Shown: positions 50,290 through 59,030, counted from the stretch's first letter. The stretch is DNA of 64,000 nucleotides from Sva-07 sp963710625 (GCA_963710625.1 CAVQBG010000022.1:248001-312000); one strand, 5' to 3'. Notes: generated from the sequence alone by a model not told the origin. Made by a program: numbers and translations.

Positions 50290-51098
50290 CGCGAACGCAC
50301 CTCCGCAACGATCGCCTCGTACCGGGCGGCGAGATCGTCGTCGTCGAGCCGGGTCCATCCGGTGGCATCGATCGTGGCGACGACAGGATAGATGCCGCGC
50401 AGTGCATCGGGACCGCCGGTGGCCGAGTCGGCGTCGGCAGCCTCCCACAGCGCCCGCGCCGCGAGGTCGACGGCGTCGTCACGGCTCATGCCGGAGCGGA
50501 AACCGACCTTGATCACCGTGCCGGCATGCAGGCTTCCCGATCCCGTGGCGACGTAGTCGCGCTCCTCGTAGCGGCCGCCCGTGGCGTCGTAGTCCCAGAG
50601 CCGCCCGCATTCGCGCCGAAGGTCGTAGCCGCCGAAGATCGGAACCACCACCATGCCCATCATCGCGGCCTGGAGGTTGCCCCGAACCATCATCGACAAC
50701 TGATTCGCCTTGCCCTCCAAGCTGAGCGCCGTCCCCTCGACCTTCTCGTAGTGCTCGAGCTGGAGCTGGAACAGCCGGATCATCTCCATCGCTGTGCCGG
50801 CTGCGCCCGCGATGGCAACGCCGCTGTGGCGGTCGGCTTCGACGACCTTCTCCATCGTGCGATGCGAGATCAGATTGCCCGAGGTGGCGCGTCGGTCGCC
50901 CGCCATGACGACGCCGTCGGCGAACGTGAGTGCCACACACGTGGTGGCGTGCGGCACCGACAGGTCGCGCATCAGGTCGGTGGAGGCGCCGACGACCGGT
51001 GCAGGACCGAGGCCCACCCGACGCAACAGCTCCGGAAAACTCGATCCCGGATCGTCCGAGGTCGAGAAGATCGGCATCGTCACGGGATCACTGACCAC
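50286..51098 (-). CDS. prcB: Proteasome beta subunit
   Basis: About 270 residues with a propeptide of ~50 residues. Processing before the catalytic Thr is visible at 'SVPHATTCVALTFADGVVMAGDRRAT' in outline (T-T-x-V-A, GDRRAT). 'AIAGAAGTAMEMIRLFQLQLEHYEKVEG' is typical of actinobacterial PrcB. The longest reading starts at GTG 51098, overlapping the pup stop; ATG 51077, ten bases after that stop, is equally plausible. It forms the inner proteolytic rings of the 20S core. Confidence 0.95.
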   Translation of the reverse strand: MVSDPVTMPIFSTSDDPGSSFPELLRRVGLGPAPVVGASTDLMRDLSVPHATTCVALTFADGVVMAGDRRATSGNLISHRTMEKVVEADRHSGVAIAGAAGTAMEMIRLFQLQLEHYEKVEGTALSLEGKANQLSMMVRGNLQAAMMGMVVVPIFGGYDLRRECGRLWDYDATGGRYEERDYVATGSGSLHAGTVIKVGFRSGMSRDDAVDLAARALWEAADADSATGGPDALRGIYPVVATIDATGWTRLDDDDLAARYEAIVAEVRSR

Positions 51099-51285
51099 CC
51101 TTTTGCACGTAGGACTTCACGAAGTCCTCGGCGTTGGTCTCCAACACCTCGTCGATCTCGTCGAGCAGATCGTCGAGTTCGGCTTTCAGCTTCTCGCCGG
51201 TCTCGGTGACAGCCGGAGCGGCCTCGACCGTACTCTCGGCGTCGCGGCTCGTGGTGCCCTTCGACTTCTGGGTGCGTTCTGCCAT
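51088..51285 (-). CDS. pup: Prokaryotic ubiquitin-like protein Pup
   Basis: A 65-residue, largely disordered protein. The C-terminal coiled-coil region ('KLKAELDDLLDEIDEVLE') binds the Mpa coiled coil, and the end 'FVKSYVQKGGQ' carries the GGQ that Dop deamidates to GGE before PafA conjugation. The N-terminus is basic and Ser/Thr-rich. It lies between prcB and dop in the usual order dop-pup-prcB-prcA. The stop overlaps the longest prcB reading. Confidence 0.98.
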   Translation of the reverse strand: MAERTQKSKGTTSRDAESTVEAAPAVTETGEKLKAELDDLLDEIDEVLETNAEDFVKSYVQKGGQ

Positions 51286-51328
51286 CAGCGTGTGCTTCCC
51301 TTCGGTGAGTCGGATGAATCGTGTTCGA

Positions 51329-52822
51329 TCACTGGCCGAGACGGTCGAGGAGTTCTCGTGCCGTCTCGCTCTCGTCGATCAACGTAGCAACGTGTTCGGC
51401 GGTGCCGCGCAATGGTTCCATCATGGGAACCCGACGAAGCGGATCGCGTCCGATGTCGAACACGAGCGAGTCCCAGTTCGCAGCGACGACGTCGTCGGGG
51501 TACTTCTGGAGGCACCGACCGCGGAAGTAGGCCCGCGTCGTCGTGGGCGGCTCGGTCATCGCGTTGGTCACTTCCGCCGGCGACACGATCGTGTCGAGTC
51601 CGGCTCGCAGTGCCAGGCACCGATCGGGACGGAGGTCGTGGTACTGGAGGTCGATCGCCTTGAGACGCATCGAGCCGGGGGCGATGTCGTGCCGGGCGGC
51701 GTACCCGTCGACGAGCCGCTGTTTGGCGACCCAGTCGACCTGGCTCGCCACCGACGCCGGATCGGACTCGAGTCCGGTCAGCACCGCCTCCCACCGGTCG
51801 AGGACGTCGAGCGCAACGTCCTCGCCGACACACGTGAGACCGTGCGACTGCTCGTACTTGCGGGCCCGTTCCAGCAGCCCCCACTGGATCTCGAGTGCGG
51901 TTGCCCTGCTCCCGTCGCGCAACATGATCGTCTGTCGTAGCGACGGATCGTGGCTGACCTGGCGGATCGCGGCCACGGGGTTGCCGAGCAGCCAGTCGTC
52001 GCCGAGTTCGTCGTCCTCGATCATCGACAGGACGACCGCTGTCGTGGCGACCTTGAGGTAGGTGGCGACCTCGCTCATGTTGGCGTCGCCGACGATCACG
52101 TGCAGCCGCCGGTACTTCTGGGCATCGGCGTGCGGCTCGTCGCGCGTGTTGACGATCGGCCGCTTGAGCGTGGTCTCGAGGCCGATCTCCTCTTCGAAGA
52201 AGTCGGCGCGTTGGCTGAGCTGGTACGGCACGTGGTCGTTCGGACGCCCCGGCAGCTCACAGCCGACCTTCCCGGCGCCACAGAACACCTGGCGGGTCAC
52301 GAAGTGCGAGGTGATCTGGCTCGCGAGTCGCCCGAACGGAACCTCCCGGGCGATCAGGTAGTTCTCGTGGCAGCCGTAGCTGTTGCCCTTGCCGTCCGAG
52401 TTGTTCTTGTGCACGATGATCTCGCCGTCATCGGGCAGGAGCGCGGCGACGTGGATCATCGACGCCCGCACGATCTCCTCGGCGGCACGGTCCCACACGA
52501 GTGCCTCGCGCGCTGTGGTGACCTCCGGAGTGGAGATCTCAGGATGGGCGTGGTCGACGTAGTAGCGAGCGCCGTTGGTGAGCACCGCATTGACGAGCAT
52601 CGTCTCGACTTCGGGCGCCAGCGAGTCGTCGAGCGAGAAGCCGCGGGCGTCATTGGCCGGCTGCTCGTCCTCGAAGTCCCAGCCGATTCGTCCCCGTTCG
52701 CGGTTGGTGGCCGCAACGTAGGCGTTGATCAGCATCGATGACGCTGACACGGGATTGTTGTCACCCCCGCGCACGACGATGCCGTACTCGGTCTCGATCC
52801 CGCAGACCTTGGTCAGCGCCAT
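51329..52822 (-). CDS. dop: Deamidase of Pup / depupylase Dop
   Basis: 497 residues, about 45 longer than PafA, with the extra N-terminal Dop loop ('GDNNPVSASSMLINAYVAATNR'). Conserved: 'VCGIETEYGIVVRGG', 'NGARYYVDHAHPEISTPE' (which contains the catalytic Asp), 'HKNNSDGKGNSYGCHENYL', 'RPIVNTRDEPHADAQKYRR' and 'EPPTTTRAYFRGRCLQKY'. It deamidates Pup and removes Pup from substrates. TAGGTT read on the minus strand (plus 52829-52834) is six bases before the ATG. Upstream lies the accessory island. Confidence 0.97.
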   Translation of the reverse strand: MALTKVCGIETEYGIVVRGGDNNPVSASSMLINAYVAATNRERGRIGWDFEDEQPANDARGFSLDDSLAPEVETMLVNAVLTNGARYYVDHAHPEISTPEVTTAREALVWDRAAEEIVRASMIHVAALLPDDGEIIVHKNNSDGKGNSYGCHENYLIAREVPFGRLASQITSHFVTRQVFCGAGKVGCELPGRPNDHVPYQLSQRADFFEEEIGLETTLKRPIVNTRDEPHADAQKYRRLHVIVGDANMSEVATYLKVATTAVVLSMIEDDELGDDWLLGNPVAAIRQVSHDPSLRQTIMLRDGSRATALEIQWGLLERARKYEQSHGLTCVGEDVALDVLDRWEAVLTGLESDPASVASQVDWVAKQRLVDGYAARHDIAPGSMRLKAIDLQYHDLRPDRCLALRAGLDTIVSPAEVTNAMTEPPTTTRAYFRGRCLQKYPDDVVAANWDSLVFDIGRDPLRRVPMMEPLRGTAEHVATLIDESETARELLDRLGQ

Positions 52823-52887
52823 GCCCTGAACCTATCGGAGCCGCCGCTCCTGGTGACGTTCAGCTCGGCGATGTTCCGAGGCACGGG

Positions 52888-53145
52888 TCACGACGTGTGT
52901 ACCCACCGGGCGTAGTCCGCAGGGATCGGCAGCCCGAAGCACTCGTGGATGAGCAGGACATCGTGCCAGTCCTCGGCACGGCAGACCCCGACATCGATGT
53001 CGTGGTGCGTTCTCCACGAGCGTCCGATGTGCAGTTCCAGCGCCGTGCCCCCGGCGAACCACCAGTCGATCGGATTCGCCGAGAAGAACTCCACGACGTC
53101 GCCGACCGACATCGGAGCCCACGGACCCAGCTCTGCAGCCGACAT
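52888..53145 (-). CDS. Truncated nucleotidyltransferase-like protein
   Basis: 85 residues. 'FFSANPIDWWFAGGTALELHIGRSWRTHHDIDVGVCRAEDW' in outline matches the aminoglycoside adenylyltransferase-like nucleotidyltransferase fold (G-G-x-A-L, GRxxRxHxDID, the catalytic DxD). The family usually has 150-200 residues; here the reading ends right after the first ~75, so the C-terminal helical half is missing. The minus-strand TAGCAT (plus 53153-53158) seven bases before ATG 53145 suggests it is still transcribed. Likely a decaying remnant at the edge of the recombinase element. Confidence 0.55.
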   Translation of the reverse strand: MSAAELGPWAPMSVGDVVEFFSANPIDWWFAGGTALELHIGRSWRTHHDIDVGVCRAEDWHDVLLIHECFGLPIPADYARWVHTS

Positions 53146-53229
53146 CGGATCGATGCTAGAGCCGCCGCAGGCAAGGTCTGGACCGGTTGATCCGACGACT
53201 CCGACCCGGCGTTATACGTGTGATCGCTG

Positions 53230-54525
53230 TCAAGGGGTGGCTCCGGTTCGTTGGATGAGGCTGTCGTAGAGGGCGGCGCGGTCGGGTTGTTGGTGATCTC
53301 GGGCGTGGTTTCGTTGGCGGAGTAGGACGGGGACGAACTCGGGTCCGGTGTCGAAGTAGGCGCAGGTTTCGCAGATGGTTTCCATGCGGCAGTCGAGTTC
53401 GACGGGTCGTGTGCACATGCCGTTGCCGAGCATGCGGGCGTGGGTTTCTTGGCGGAGGCGGGTCATGGCGTTGGTTTCGATCTCGGCGGGCAGCGCGCCG
53501 GGTGTCGCGGCGGTGGCGTAGAGGGCGTCGATCTGTTCGCACACGGCGGCGTATTCGTCAGCGACGACGCGGTCGGTGATCTTGGCGTAGACGAGGGTCA
53601 TCTCGAGTGAGCGGTGACCGAGGAGCGCGGCGATTGCTTCGAGGCGCATGCCGCGGTTGATGGCTTGGGTGGCGAGGGTGTGGCGGAGTCGGTGTGGGTG
53701 CATGTCGTCGATGCCAGCGGTCGCTCCGATTCGGGCGACGATGCGGTGGACGGTTCGCCGGTCGATGGGTGCGTGTCCGTCGGCGAGGAGCCGACCGGAG
53801 CTTCGGATGTGTTCGTTGTTGGCGGCGGTCCAGTCGGCGAAGAGTTCGACAAGGTCGGCGTGGAGCGGGATCATGCGGTCGTTGCGGAGCTTGCCGACCG
53901 GGATGCGGAGCCAGTAGCCGTCGTTGCCGATGCGGGTCACGGCGTCTGCGGCGAGCTCGCAGAGTTCGGTGGCGCGTAGCCCGGTGCGGGCGAGGACTTG
54001 GGCGACGAGCCGGTAGCGCGCCAGCGGGTGGGCTGCGGCGGCGGCCATGAACGCGGCGGCTTGTTGGTCGGTGAGGAATCTCGGGATCGGCTCGGGGCGT
54101 GGTGGGATGTCGCCGTGCAGGATCGGGTTGCGGCCGGGTGCGTCGGGCCAGTCCCATTCGATGAGGCGCTCGATGAAGATCCGGATCATGCGGAGTCGTT
54201 GACGTTGGGTGTTCTTCGCGAGCGTCGATGATTTCGTGCCGGGTTGGGCAGCGAGCCACACCTTGTAGTCCTCGATGTGCACTCGGGTGATGTCGGCAAC
54301 GGTGCGGGCGTCGGTGTTCGCGACGAGCCAGCGGGCGAACTGGCGCAGGGTGCCATCGGCGGCGTCGACGCTGCGCGGTGCGAGGAACGTGGTGAGTTGC
54401 AGCAGGTAGCGGCGCATCGTGACCACCAGCAGCGGTGCCTGCAGCGACAGCTCCGGCCATTCGCGGTCGGACCCGGGGCGTGGGATCCACGCCTCGACGC
54501 TGGCGGTGGCGGCGACGGCGGTCAC
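53230..54525 (-). CDS. Tyrosine recombinase/integrase (second of a pair)
   Basis: 431 residues. An N-terminal SAM-like DNA-binding domain (~30-150) is followed by the catalytic domain. Catalytic residues are visible: 'LARTGLRATELCEL' (Arg I), a Lys in 'PVGKLRNDRMIPL', 'HPHRLRHTLATQ' (HxxR), 'LLGHRSLEMTLVYAKI' (His and nucleophilic Tyr). The C-terminus has a Cys-bearing extension ('CRMETICETCAYF') of the kind found in TnpB-like partners. The ATG overlaps the stop of the first recombinase by four bases, so both are made together. Confidence 0.88.
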   Translation of the reverse strand: MTAVAATASVEAWIPRPGSDREWPELSLQAPLLVVTMRRYLLQLTTFLAPRSVDAADGTLRQFARWLVANTDARTVADITRVHIEDYKVWLAAQPGTKSSTLAKNTQRQRLRMIRIFIERLIEWDWPDAPGRNPILHGDIPPRPEPIPRFLTDQQAAAFMAAAAAHPLARYRLVAQVLARTGLRATELCELAADAVTRIGNDGYWLRIPVGKLRNDRMIPLHADLVELFADWTAANNEHIRSSGRLLADGHAPIDRRTVHRIVARIGATAGIDDMHPHRLRHTLATQAINRGMRLEAIAALLGHRSLEMTLVYAKITDRVVADEYAAVCEQIDALYATAATPGALPAEIETNAMTRLRQETHARMLGNGMCTRPVELDCRMETICETCAYFDTGPEFVPVLLRQRNHARDHQQPDRAALYDSLIQRTGATP

Positions 54526-55568
54526 TGGTTGATCTCCTGCATCGAGCGCAGCTCGGCTGCGGCGTCGGCGTCGATGCGTTCGGTTGCTCGTCGATACTCG
54601 GCGGCGAGCCAGTCGTTGGTGAGGTGGAGGTAGATGCGCGTCGATTCGATCGACGCGTGGCCGGCTTGAGCCTGGACTGCTTCGAGTTCCATGCCTGCCT
54701 CACGAAGCCGGGTCAGACAGGTGTGGCGCAACTGATGGCACGTTGCTTTGGCGAGCCCGGCACGGTCACGGGCGCCGCGCAGGATCGTGTCGATCCCATC
54801 GGCAGTGAGCGGGCGGCCACGTGTCGGGCCCTTCAAGGTGACGAACACCCGGTCGGTGTCGGCGTCGCAGGGTCGTTCGTGACGGAGGTAGTCGCCGACA
54901 GCGACGAAGAACGTGTTCGAGATCGGGATCACGCGCTGATGGCCGCCCTTGCCTTCGGCGATGAACAACGATCGTTCCGGGACCTGGATGTCACCCAAGC
55001 GCAGACCGAGCACCTCGCAACGGCGCAGACCGCCCAGCACCATTGCGAGAACCATCGCCCGGTCCCGGTGGGTTCGCAGCGCCGCCAACAGCGCAGTCAC
55101 CTCGCCCGGCGAGAGAATCTTTGGCAGCGTCCGCGGGACGCGCACCAGTGGCACCTCGCGTCGACGCCCGCCTCGGCGACGCGTCGACAACCCACGCGGG
55201 ACCGGGTTCGCGGTGACCGACGTGTCGCCGCGGGCAACGAGATACGCGTAGAGACCCGAGATCGACGACAGCCGTCGAGCGATCGTGCGCGCCGACAACT
55301 TCGACTCGCCGTCACCGATGCGCACCACCGTCCGATCGCCGCGCTGCTCAGCGATGAACGCGAAGACGTCCGCCGCGACGACATCAACCGGTGCTTTGTC
55401 GACGACGGTGAAGAAGGTCTTCAGATCATGCGCAACCGCCCGCAACGTGTTCGCACGACACCGCCCAGCCACGAACGCCAGATACGAATCGACCAACGGA
55501 TCGCCCAGCGCATACCTCACCTCCCCGCCAGGGCTCGAGGATCGAACAAGACATGGAAACGGGTTCAT
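54522..55568 (-). CDS. Tyrosine recombinase/integrase (first of a pair)
   Basis: 348 residues. A core-binding domain ('DPLVDSYLAFVAGRCRANTLRAVAHDLKTFF' in outline) is followed by the catalytic domain with 'VLGGLRRCEVLGLRLGD' (Arg I), 'GKGGHQRVIPI' (Lys region), 'CHQLRHTCLTRLREAG' (HxxR) and 'QAGHASIESTRIYLHL' (His, Tyr). All catalytic residues are intact, so the element may be active. The exact start is uncertain: 55568 is the longest, and an in-frame 'VRYALGDPLVDSYLAF' start is also possible. Confidence 0.88.
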   Translation of the reverse strand: MNPFPCLVRSSSPGGEVRYALGDPLVDSYLAFVAGRCRANTLRAVAHDLKTFFTVVDKAPVDVVAADVFAFIAEQRGDRTVVRIGDGESKLSARTIARRLSSISGLYAYLVARGDTSVTANPVPRGLSTRRRGGRRREVPLVRVPRTLPKILSPGEVTALLAALRTHRDRAMVLAMVLGGLRRCEVLGLRLGDIQVPERSLFIAEGKGGHQRVIPISNTFFVAVGDYLRHERPCDADTDRVFVTLKGPTRGRPLTADGIDTILRGARDRAGLAKATCHQLRHTCLTRLREAGMELEAVQAQAGHASIESTRIYLHLTNDWLAAEYRRATERIDADAAAELRSMQEINQ

Positions 55569-55734
55569 CCGCCCACGCTCCCAGCAGCCCTCGGAGCCGA
55601 CGCGGATGCCGTCTGGATCACACGTGTATTAGGCGTTCGGTGACAGTTGCCGACAGGCAAGAGGTGTCCCGAGGTGTGCTTTCGGTCGGACAGCATCCGG
55701 CGGGTTCGCGGGCCGGCGAGTGCGTCGGGTCCGG

Positions 55735-56790
55735 TCACCACCAGTCCGTGATCGCCTGGTAGACGTCTGGGTGGTGGGCCAGCGCGTTGTGGGTGATTCC
55801 CGAGAACGTTCGCGTCGTCGCCCGCGGGAAGAGTTCACCGTCGGGAGAGCGGCCCGATGCACTCGTCGAGGTGACGAGGAGGTCACCGATCAGCTTTGCC
55901 AGCGGGTGCTCAGGGTCGGCGGTGACGGTCCCGGCGATCACGAGATGATCGGCTCGACGGAGGCGGTCCGGTCGGTGGCGGAAGATGCGTTGACGAGTGC
56001 CGGGATCCTGCTCGAGCCAATCTTCGTCGACGATGGCGCCGAAGCGGAGGTCCTTGATGCCCGCGCTGCGTTGGTCGAGCCCGAGCCCGACGAGTCGGAT
56101 CGGTGGGATGGGCAGCGCCCACAAGGCGGCGCTGGCCGAGTTGACCACAGCCTCGAGGCCGGCGCCGGTGTTCGGCACCCCGATCAGTACGACTCGACGC
56201 ACCTTGCTGGTCCAGGGCCGCCCGATCGGGAGCCACCGACCGAGCGGACGCTGGCGGCGCGCGTAGTGACATGCAGATCGCACGACGAGCCCGCCCATGC
56301 TGTGACCGATCAGGTTGACCTCGCGCACTCGGACGGGCCACGCCGCCACGAGGTGGTTGAGGAGCTGAGCGAGCTCGCGCCCGTTGGCAGAGATGTGGCG
56401 GCCGGTGTTGTAGCGCACCGAGAGCACGGTCGTGTCGTGGTCGTCAGCGAGCAGCGTGCCATAGGTGATCGATGGGTCGTCTTCGAAGCGCCAGATCGAC
56501 TCGGTCGACATCAGCCCGTGAACGAGCACGCAGATGCGCGGGCCAACGTCGACCGTGGACAGCGAGTCGATCATCTCGTGAGGGTCGAGTGGCAGCACCG
56601 TGTCGCTCGCACGGAGAGTCATCGGCGTGGACCAGCGAGAGTCGCGGTCCTCGAGTGTGTCGCCGAGCAGCCCGTCGACGACCGCCACAAGATTCTCGCT
56701 CCGCCCCGGAAACGCGGTCAGCACTCTCAACATCGCTCCCGACGCGGACGACCCGCCGTGCCGATCAGCGAACGAGTCGACAGAGGCCAC
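55735..56790 (-). CDS. PGAP1-like alpha/beta hydrolase (lipase/esterase)
   Basis: 351 residues. 'RICVLVHGLMSTESIW' (oxyanion His-Gly) and the nucleophile elbow 'LIGHSMGGLVVRSA' mark an alpha/beta hydrolase. A catalytic His is in 'GITHNALAHHPDVYQAI' near the end, and an Asp probably lies in 'VIAGTVTADPEHPLAK'. There is no signal peptide. The C-terminal His motif and insertions match triacylglycerol-lipase-like/PGAP1-like actinobacterial proteins. Substrate unknown. It is located just beyond the recombinase element on the same strand. Confidence 0.8.
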   Translation of the reverse strand: MASVDSFADRHGGSSASGAMLRVLTAFPGRSENLVAVVDGLLGDTLEDRDSRWSTPMTLRASDTVLPLDPHEMIDSLSTVDVGPRICVLVHGLMSTESIWRFEDDPSITYGTLLADDHDTTVLSVRYNTGRHISANGRELAQLLNHLVAAWPVRVREVNLIGHSMGGLVVRSACHYARRQRPLGRWLPIGRPWTSKVRRVVLIGVPNTGAGLEAVVNSASAALWALPIPPIRLVGLGLDQRSAGIKDLRFGAIVDEDWLEQDPGTRQRIFRHRPDRLRRADHLVIAGTVTADPEHPLAKLIGDLLVTSTSASGRSPDGELFPRATTRTFSGITHNALAHHPDVYQAITDWW

Positions 56791-57032
56791 GACCGGAAAC
56801 GGTAGCGGCGCATGCCCACCGCAACCGGTCGACGACGCGATTCGCGGCGACCGACCGCCGTCGATGATTCAATGCCCTGTCGGCATTGCGCCTGTGCATT
56901 CCTCGCTGACGCTGGCGCCGCGAGACATGCGGACGGCGAACGGTCGTGGCAAGGAGACCGGCGACGGCCTGGGAGTCGAGTACCCGGTGAACGAACGGGT
57001 GCTCCACAGCCGACGTCATCGTGTCGCTGGGA

Positions 57033-57515
57033 TCAGACGCGATAGCCGATCGTCCGCAGCAGCTCGAGCCGGGCGAGGACGTCGTCGTCGTTCTCCACGC
57101 CAAGCGGGGGTTCGCCGTCGACGACGCCGACGATTCCGCGCCCGCCCGCAGTGATTGCGACCAGCACCTCGAGTGGATTGGCCGTGGCACACACGATGTG
57201 GCAGACCTCGGGCACCTGCTTGAGCGCATTGAGCACGTTGACCGGGTAGCCAGCCCGCAGGAACACGACGAAGCAGTGGCCGCAGGCGATCGCCAGCGCG
57301 GCTTCGACCGCCGCTGCGATCAGCTCGTCGTCGTTCCCGGATCGCCGCACAAGACGTGGCCCGGACGCCTCGCAGAACGCCGCACCGAAGCGCAGCGCGG
57401 GCGACGACCCGGCGAGCGCCTCGTGAAGATCGACGATCGTCTTGATGAAGTGCGACTGGCCGACGATGACGTTTGCGTCGTCTGGGATCGCGATGGGGAC
57501 GGTTTCGAGTTCCAT
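57033..57515 (-). CDS. Adenosine-specific kinase (DUF355) family protein
   Basis: 160 residues, the family's normal length. It begins 'MELETVPIAIPDDANVIVGQSHFIKT' in outline and keeps 'FGAAFCEASGPRLVRRSGND', 'CGHCFVVFLRAGYPVNVLNA', 'VCHIVCATANPLEVLVA' and 'GIVGVVDGEPPLGVE'. Archaeal and thermophile members are called adenosine-specific kinases; the biochemical role in actinobacteria is unproven. The start is ATG 57515, not the longer reading to 57551. It stands alone between the lipase and the TIR module, which suggests horizontal arrival. Confidence 0.85.
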   Translation of the reverse strand: MELETVPIAIPDDANVIVGQSHFIKTIVDLHEALAGSSPALRFGAAFCEASGPRLVRRSGNDDELIAAAVEAALAIACGHCFVVFLRAGYPVNVLNALKQVPEVCHIVCATANPLEVLVAITAGGRGIVGVVDGEPPLGVENDDDVLARLELLRTIGYRV

Positions 57516-57744
57516 GCTCGCCAGCGTGCACCTTCCGGTCCTGCCTGCCAAGGCCGACGAGCGCGAAGTCCAGCATCAAGATCGCCCAGACCGCGCCGAC
57601 TGCGCCTCAGCACCGGCGTTCAGGGATGCCCCACCAACCACTCCGACGGTTGGTGGACAGAGCTCGCCGCCGACGCTGGTTCGGGCTCGATCGAGCCTTC
57701 CGATAGTGTTTCGTCCAACTCGAGGTGTCGTCGGGAGGGGTCGC

Positions 57745-58104
57745 ATGACGCGTGCGAAAGAGCAGAGGATCCAGGCGACATTCACGGTTCTTCCACCCGA
57801 CCAGACCAGTGCGTTCCTTGTTCAAACGCTCACGGCGTCCGGCGCGCAGGTCGTGAGCCAGACCGACCGGAGCATCACGGGTGTGATGCACATCAGAAGA
57901 CGCCCGTCGTGCCTGATCGCCACGCTCCTGTTCCTGCTGCTCATCATTCCCGGGATTCTCTACCTCGCTCTCGCCGGCAAGGACATCGAGGACCCATACA
58001 GCATTCAGATTCTCCCGCAGGGTCAAGGCTCGATGGTTCACCCTGCCGGTCAGGGGTACGGGCTCGAGGTCGCTCAACAAGCCATCACGAGACTGCCGAG
58101 TTGA
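57745..58104 (+). CDS. Small single-helix membrane protein of the TIR locus
   Basis: 119 residues, not a family I recognise. Residues ~1-50 look globular ('ATFTVLPPDQTSAFLVQTLTASGAQVV' in outline). Residues ~58-76 form one strong transmembrane helix ('CLIATLLFLLLIIPGILYLAL'-type, here described not quoted further) preceded by Arg residues, so the N-terminus is probably cytoplasmic. The tail is short and polar. A Shine-Dalgarno GGGAGGGG lies four bases before ATG 57745. It converges with the TIR gene, only 12 bases apart, and may be a partner or regulator. Confidence 0.55.
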   Translation: MTRAKEQRIQATFTVLPPDQTSAFLVQTLTASGAQVVSQTDRSITGVMHIRRRPSCLIATLLFLLLIIPGILYLALAGKDIEDPYSIQILPQGQGSMVHPAGQGYGLEVAQQAITRLPS

Positions 58105-58116
58105 TACGAACGGTCG

Positions 58117-58839
58117 TCAGAGCACCGGGTGGCCCGTTGGCAACATCAATCCAGCGCTGTCCTCACCGGTTGCGGTGATGATGATGGCGACGATGACGCC
58201 GAGCAGGACCGTTCCACCGACCCCGATCGCGACGGCGCTACCGGCAGCGATTCGGCCCTCTGGCGAGCGACCCGGCGTCAGCAGATACACAATGCCGAGT
58301 AGGAGCCCGAGCGGCGAAAGCACGACCGTGCACGAACAGACGAGCGCCAGGCTTGCGCCTGGATGGCGAACCTTGATGCCGACGTCGGACGTGCGGCTGC
58401 TCAGAACCTCGTAGAACGGCGGTGGTTCGCGGAAGGGGAGACCGGGCGGCCCACCGTGCAAGATCCCGCTGATTGCCGCGAACCCTGGTTGAGGTCGTGC
58501 CGTCGAGAGATCGACCCACTGGCAGCCGGCAAGGAGATACGCCGATGTTTCGTCCAGTACGACGCCGTCGACGCGCACGGGAAGGACCGGCCGTCTGTCT
58601 CCGATCGCTCGCTCCAGCTCGCGACGCACGTGGGGTGAGCGCATGGCCGCTGGTGTCATGAGGACAACGAAGGATGAACAACCATCTATGGCGCGTATGA
58701 CCTGCTGGGTGTAGTCGTCGCTTCCGCCGACATCCCTCGAGGCCAGCCAGCATTGGACGCCGGACCCCTCCAAGTCGGCCACCAGCTGTCGGGCCAACGC
58801 CTCCTCGTCCGAGGAATGGGAGACGAACACCTGATCCAC
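58117..58839 (-). CDS. TIR-domain protein with C-terminal membrane helices
   Basis: 240 residues. Residues 1-~115 are a TIR domain: 'QVFVSHSSDEEALARQLV', 'VQCWLASRDVGGSDDY', 'CSSFVVLMTPAAMRSPHVRRELERAI' in outline, with the putative catalytic Glu in RRELE and 'RPVLPVRVDGVVL'. Residues ~155-230 contain two transmembrane helices in a DUF4190-like pattern ('ASLALVCSCTVVL...GLLLGIVYLL' and a Gly-rich 'AIGVGGTVLLGVIVAI'). Bacterial TIR domains commonly cleave NAD+; the membrane anchor suggests a cell-death effector or a receptor. The GTG start at 58839 gives the family N-terminus. Confidence 0.8.
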   Translation of the reverse strand: MDQVFVSHSSDEEALARQLVADLEGSGVQCWLASRDVGGSDDYTQQVIRAIDGCSSFVVLMTPAAMRSPHVRRELERAIGDRRPVLPVRVDGVVLDETSAYLLAGCQWVDLSTARPQPGFAAISGILHGGPPGLPFREPPPFYEVLSSRTSDVGIKVRHPGASLALVCSCTVVLSPLGLLLGIVYLLTPGRSPEGRIAAGSAVAIGVGGTVLLGVIVAIIITATGEDSAGLMLPTGHPVL

Positions 58840-58924
58840 AGCCGCAACGTTAGTGACCTGTGATTGAGGCGCCGGACCACGGCGTTCGGGGACGCCGCGG
58901 CCCTGTCGGACGACCCGTCTGGCG

Positions 58925-58960
58925 ATGAGTGAATCCCCCGTATGCGGTGGATTCGCTCAT
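58925..58960. repeat. Palindromic dispersed repeat, copy 1
   Basis: ATGAGTGAATCC (58925-58936) pairs with GGATTCGCTCAT (58949-58960), one G-T pair, around a CCCGTATGCGGT loop. The right arm plus loop shares a 23-bp core (CCGYATGYGGTGG then ATTCGCTCAT) with copy 2, and a diverged form is copy 3 at 63185. Confidence 0.7.
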
Positions 58961-58996
58961 GGGTGTGCCGGGATCCGGTGGCGGGCGTCGAACCGG

Positions 58997-59030
58997 TGAG
59001 CCAAACCACCGCATGTGGTGGATTCGCTCA
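58997..59030. repeat. Palindromic dispersed repeat, copy 2
   Basis: TGAGC/GCTCA outer and CCACC/GGTGG inner arms with a GCATGT loop. Its right arm GGTGGATTCGCTCA is identical to copy 1, while the left outer arm has decayed. It lies 36 bases from copy 1, between the TIR gene start and the end of the reductase gene. Confidence 0.65.

Larger units (their letters stand above)
53216..55625. mobile_element. Tandem tyrosine-recombinase element with 10-bp inverted ends
   Basis: Two overlapping tyrosine recombinase genes (53230-54525 and 54522-55568) are bounded by perfect inverted repeats: ACGTGTGATC at 53216-53225 and GATCACACGT at 55616-55625. The flanks outside are GGCGTTAT on the left and GTATTAGGCG on the right. 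The two-recombinase layout resembles Tn554-type or recombinase-only elements. No cargo gene is inside the ends. Confidence 0.65.

Noticed and set aside
53150..53230. A tRNA gene as integration site for the recombinase element.
   Set aside because: No tRNA-like T-loop or acceptor pairing was seen on either side of the inverted repeats.
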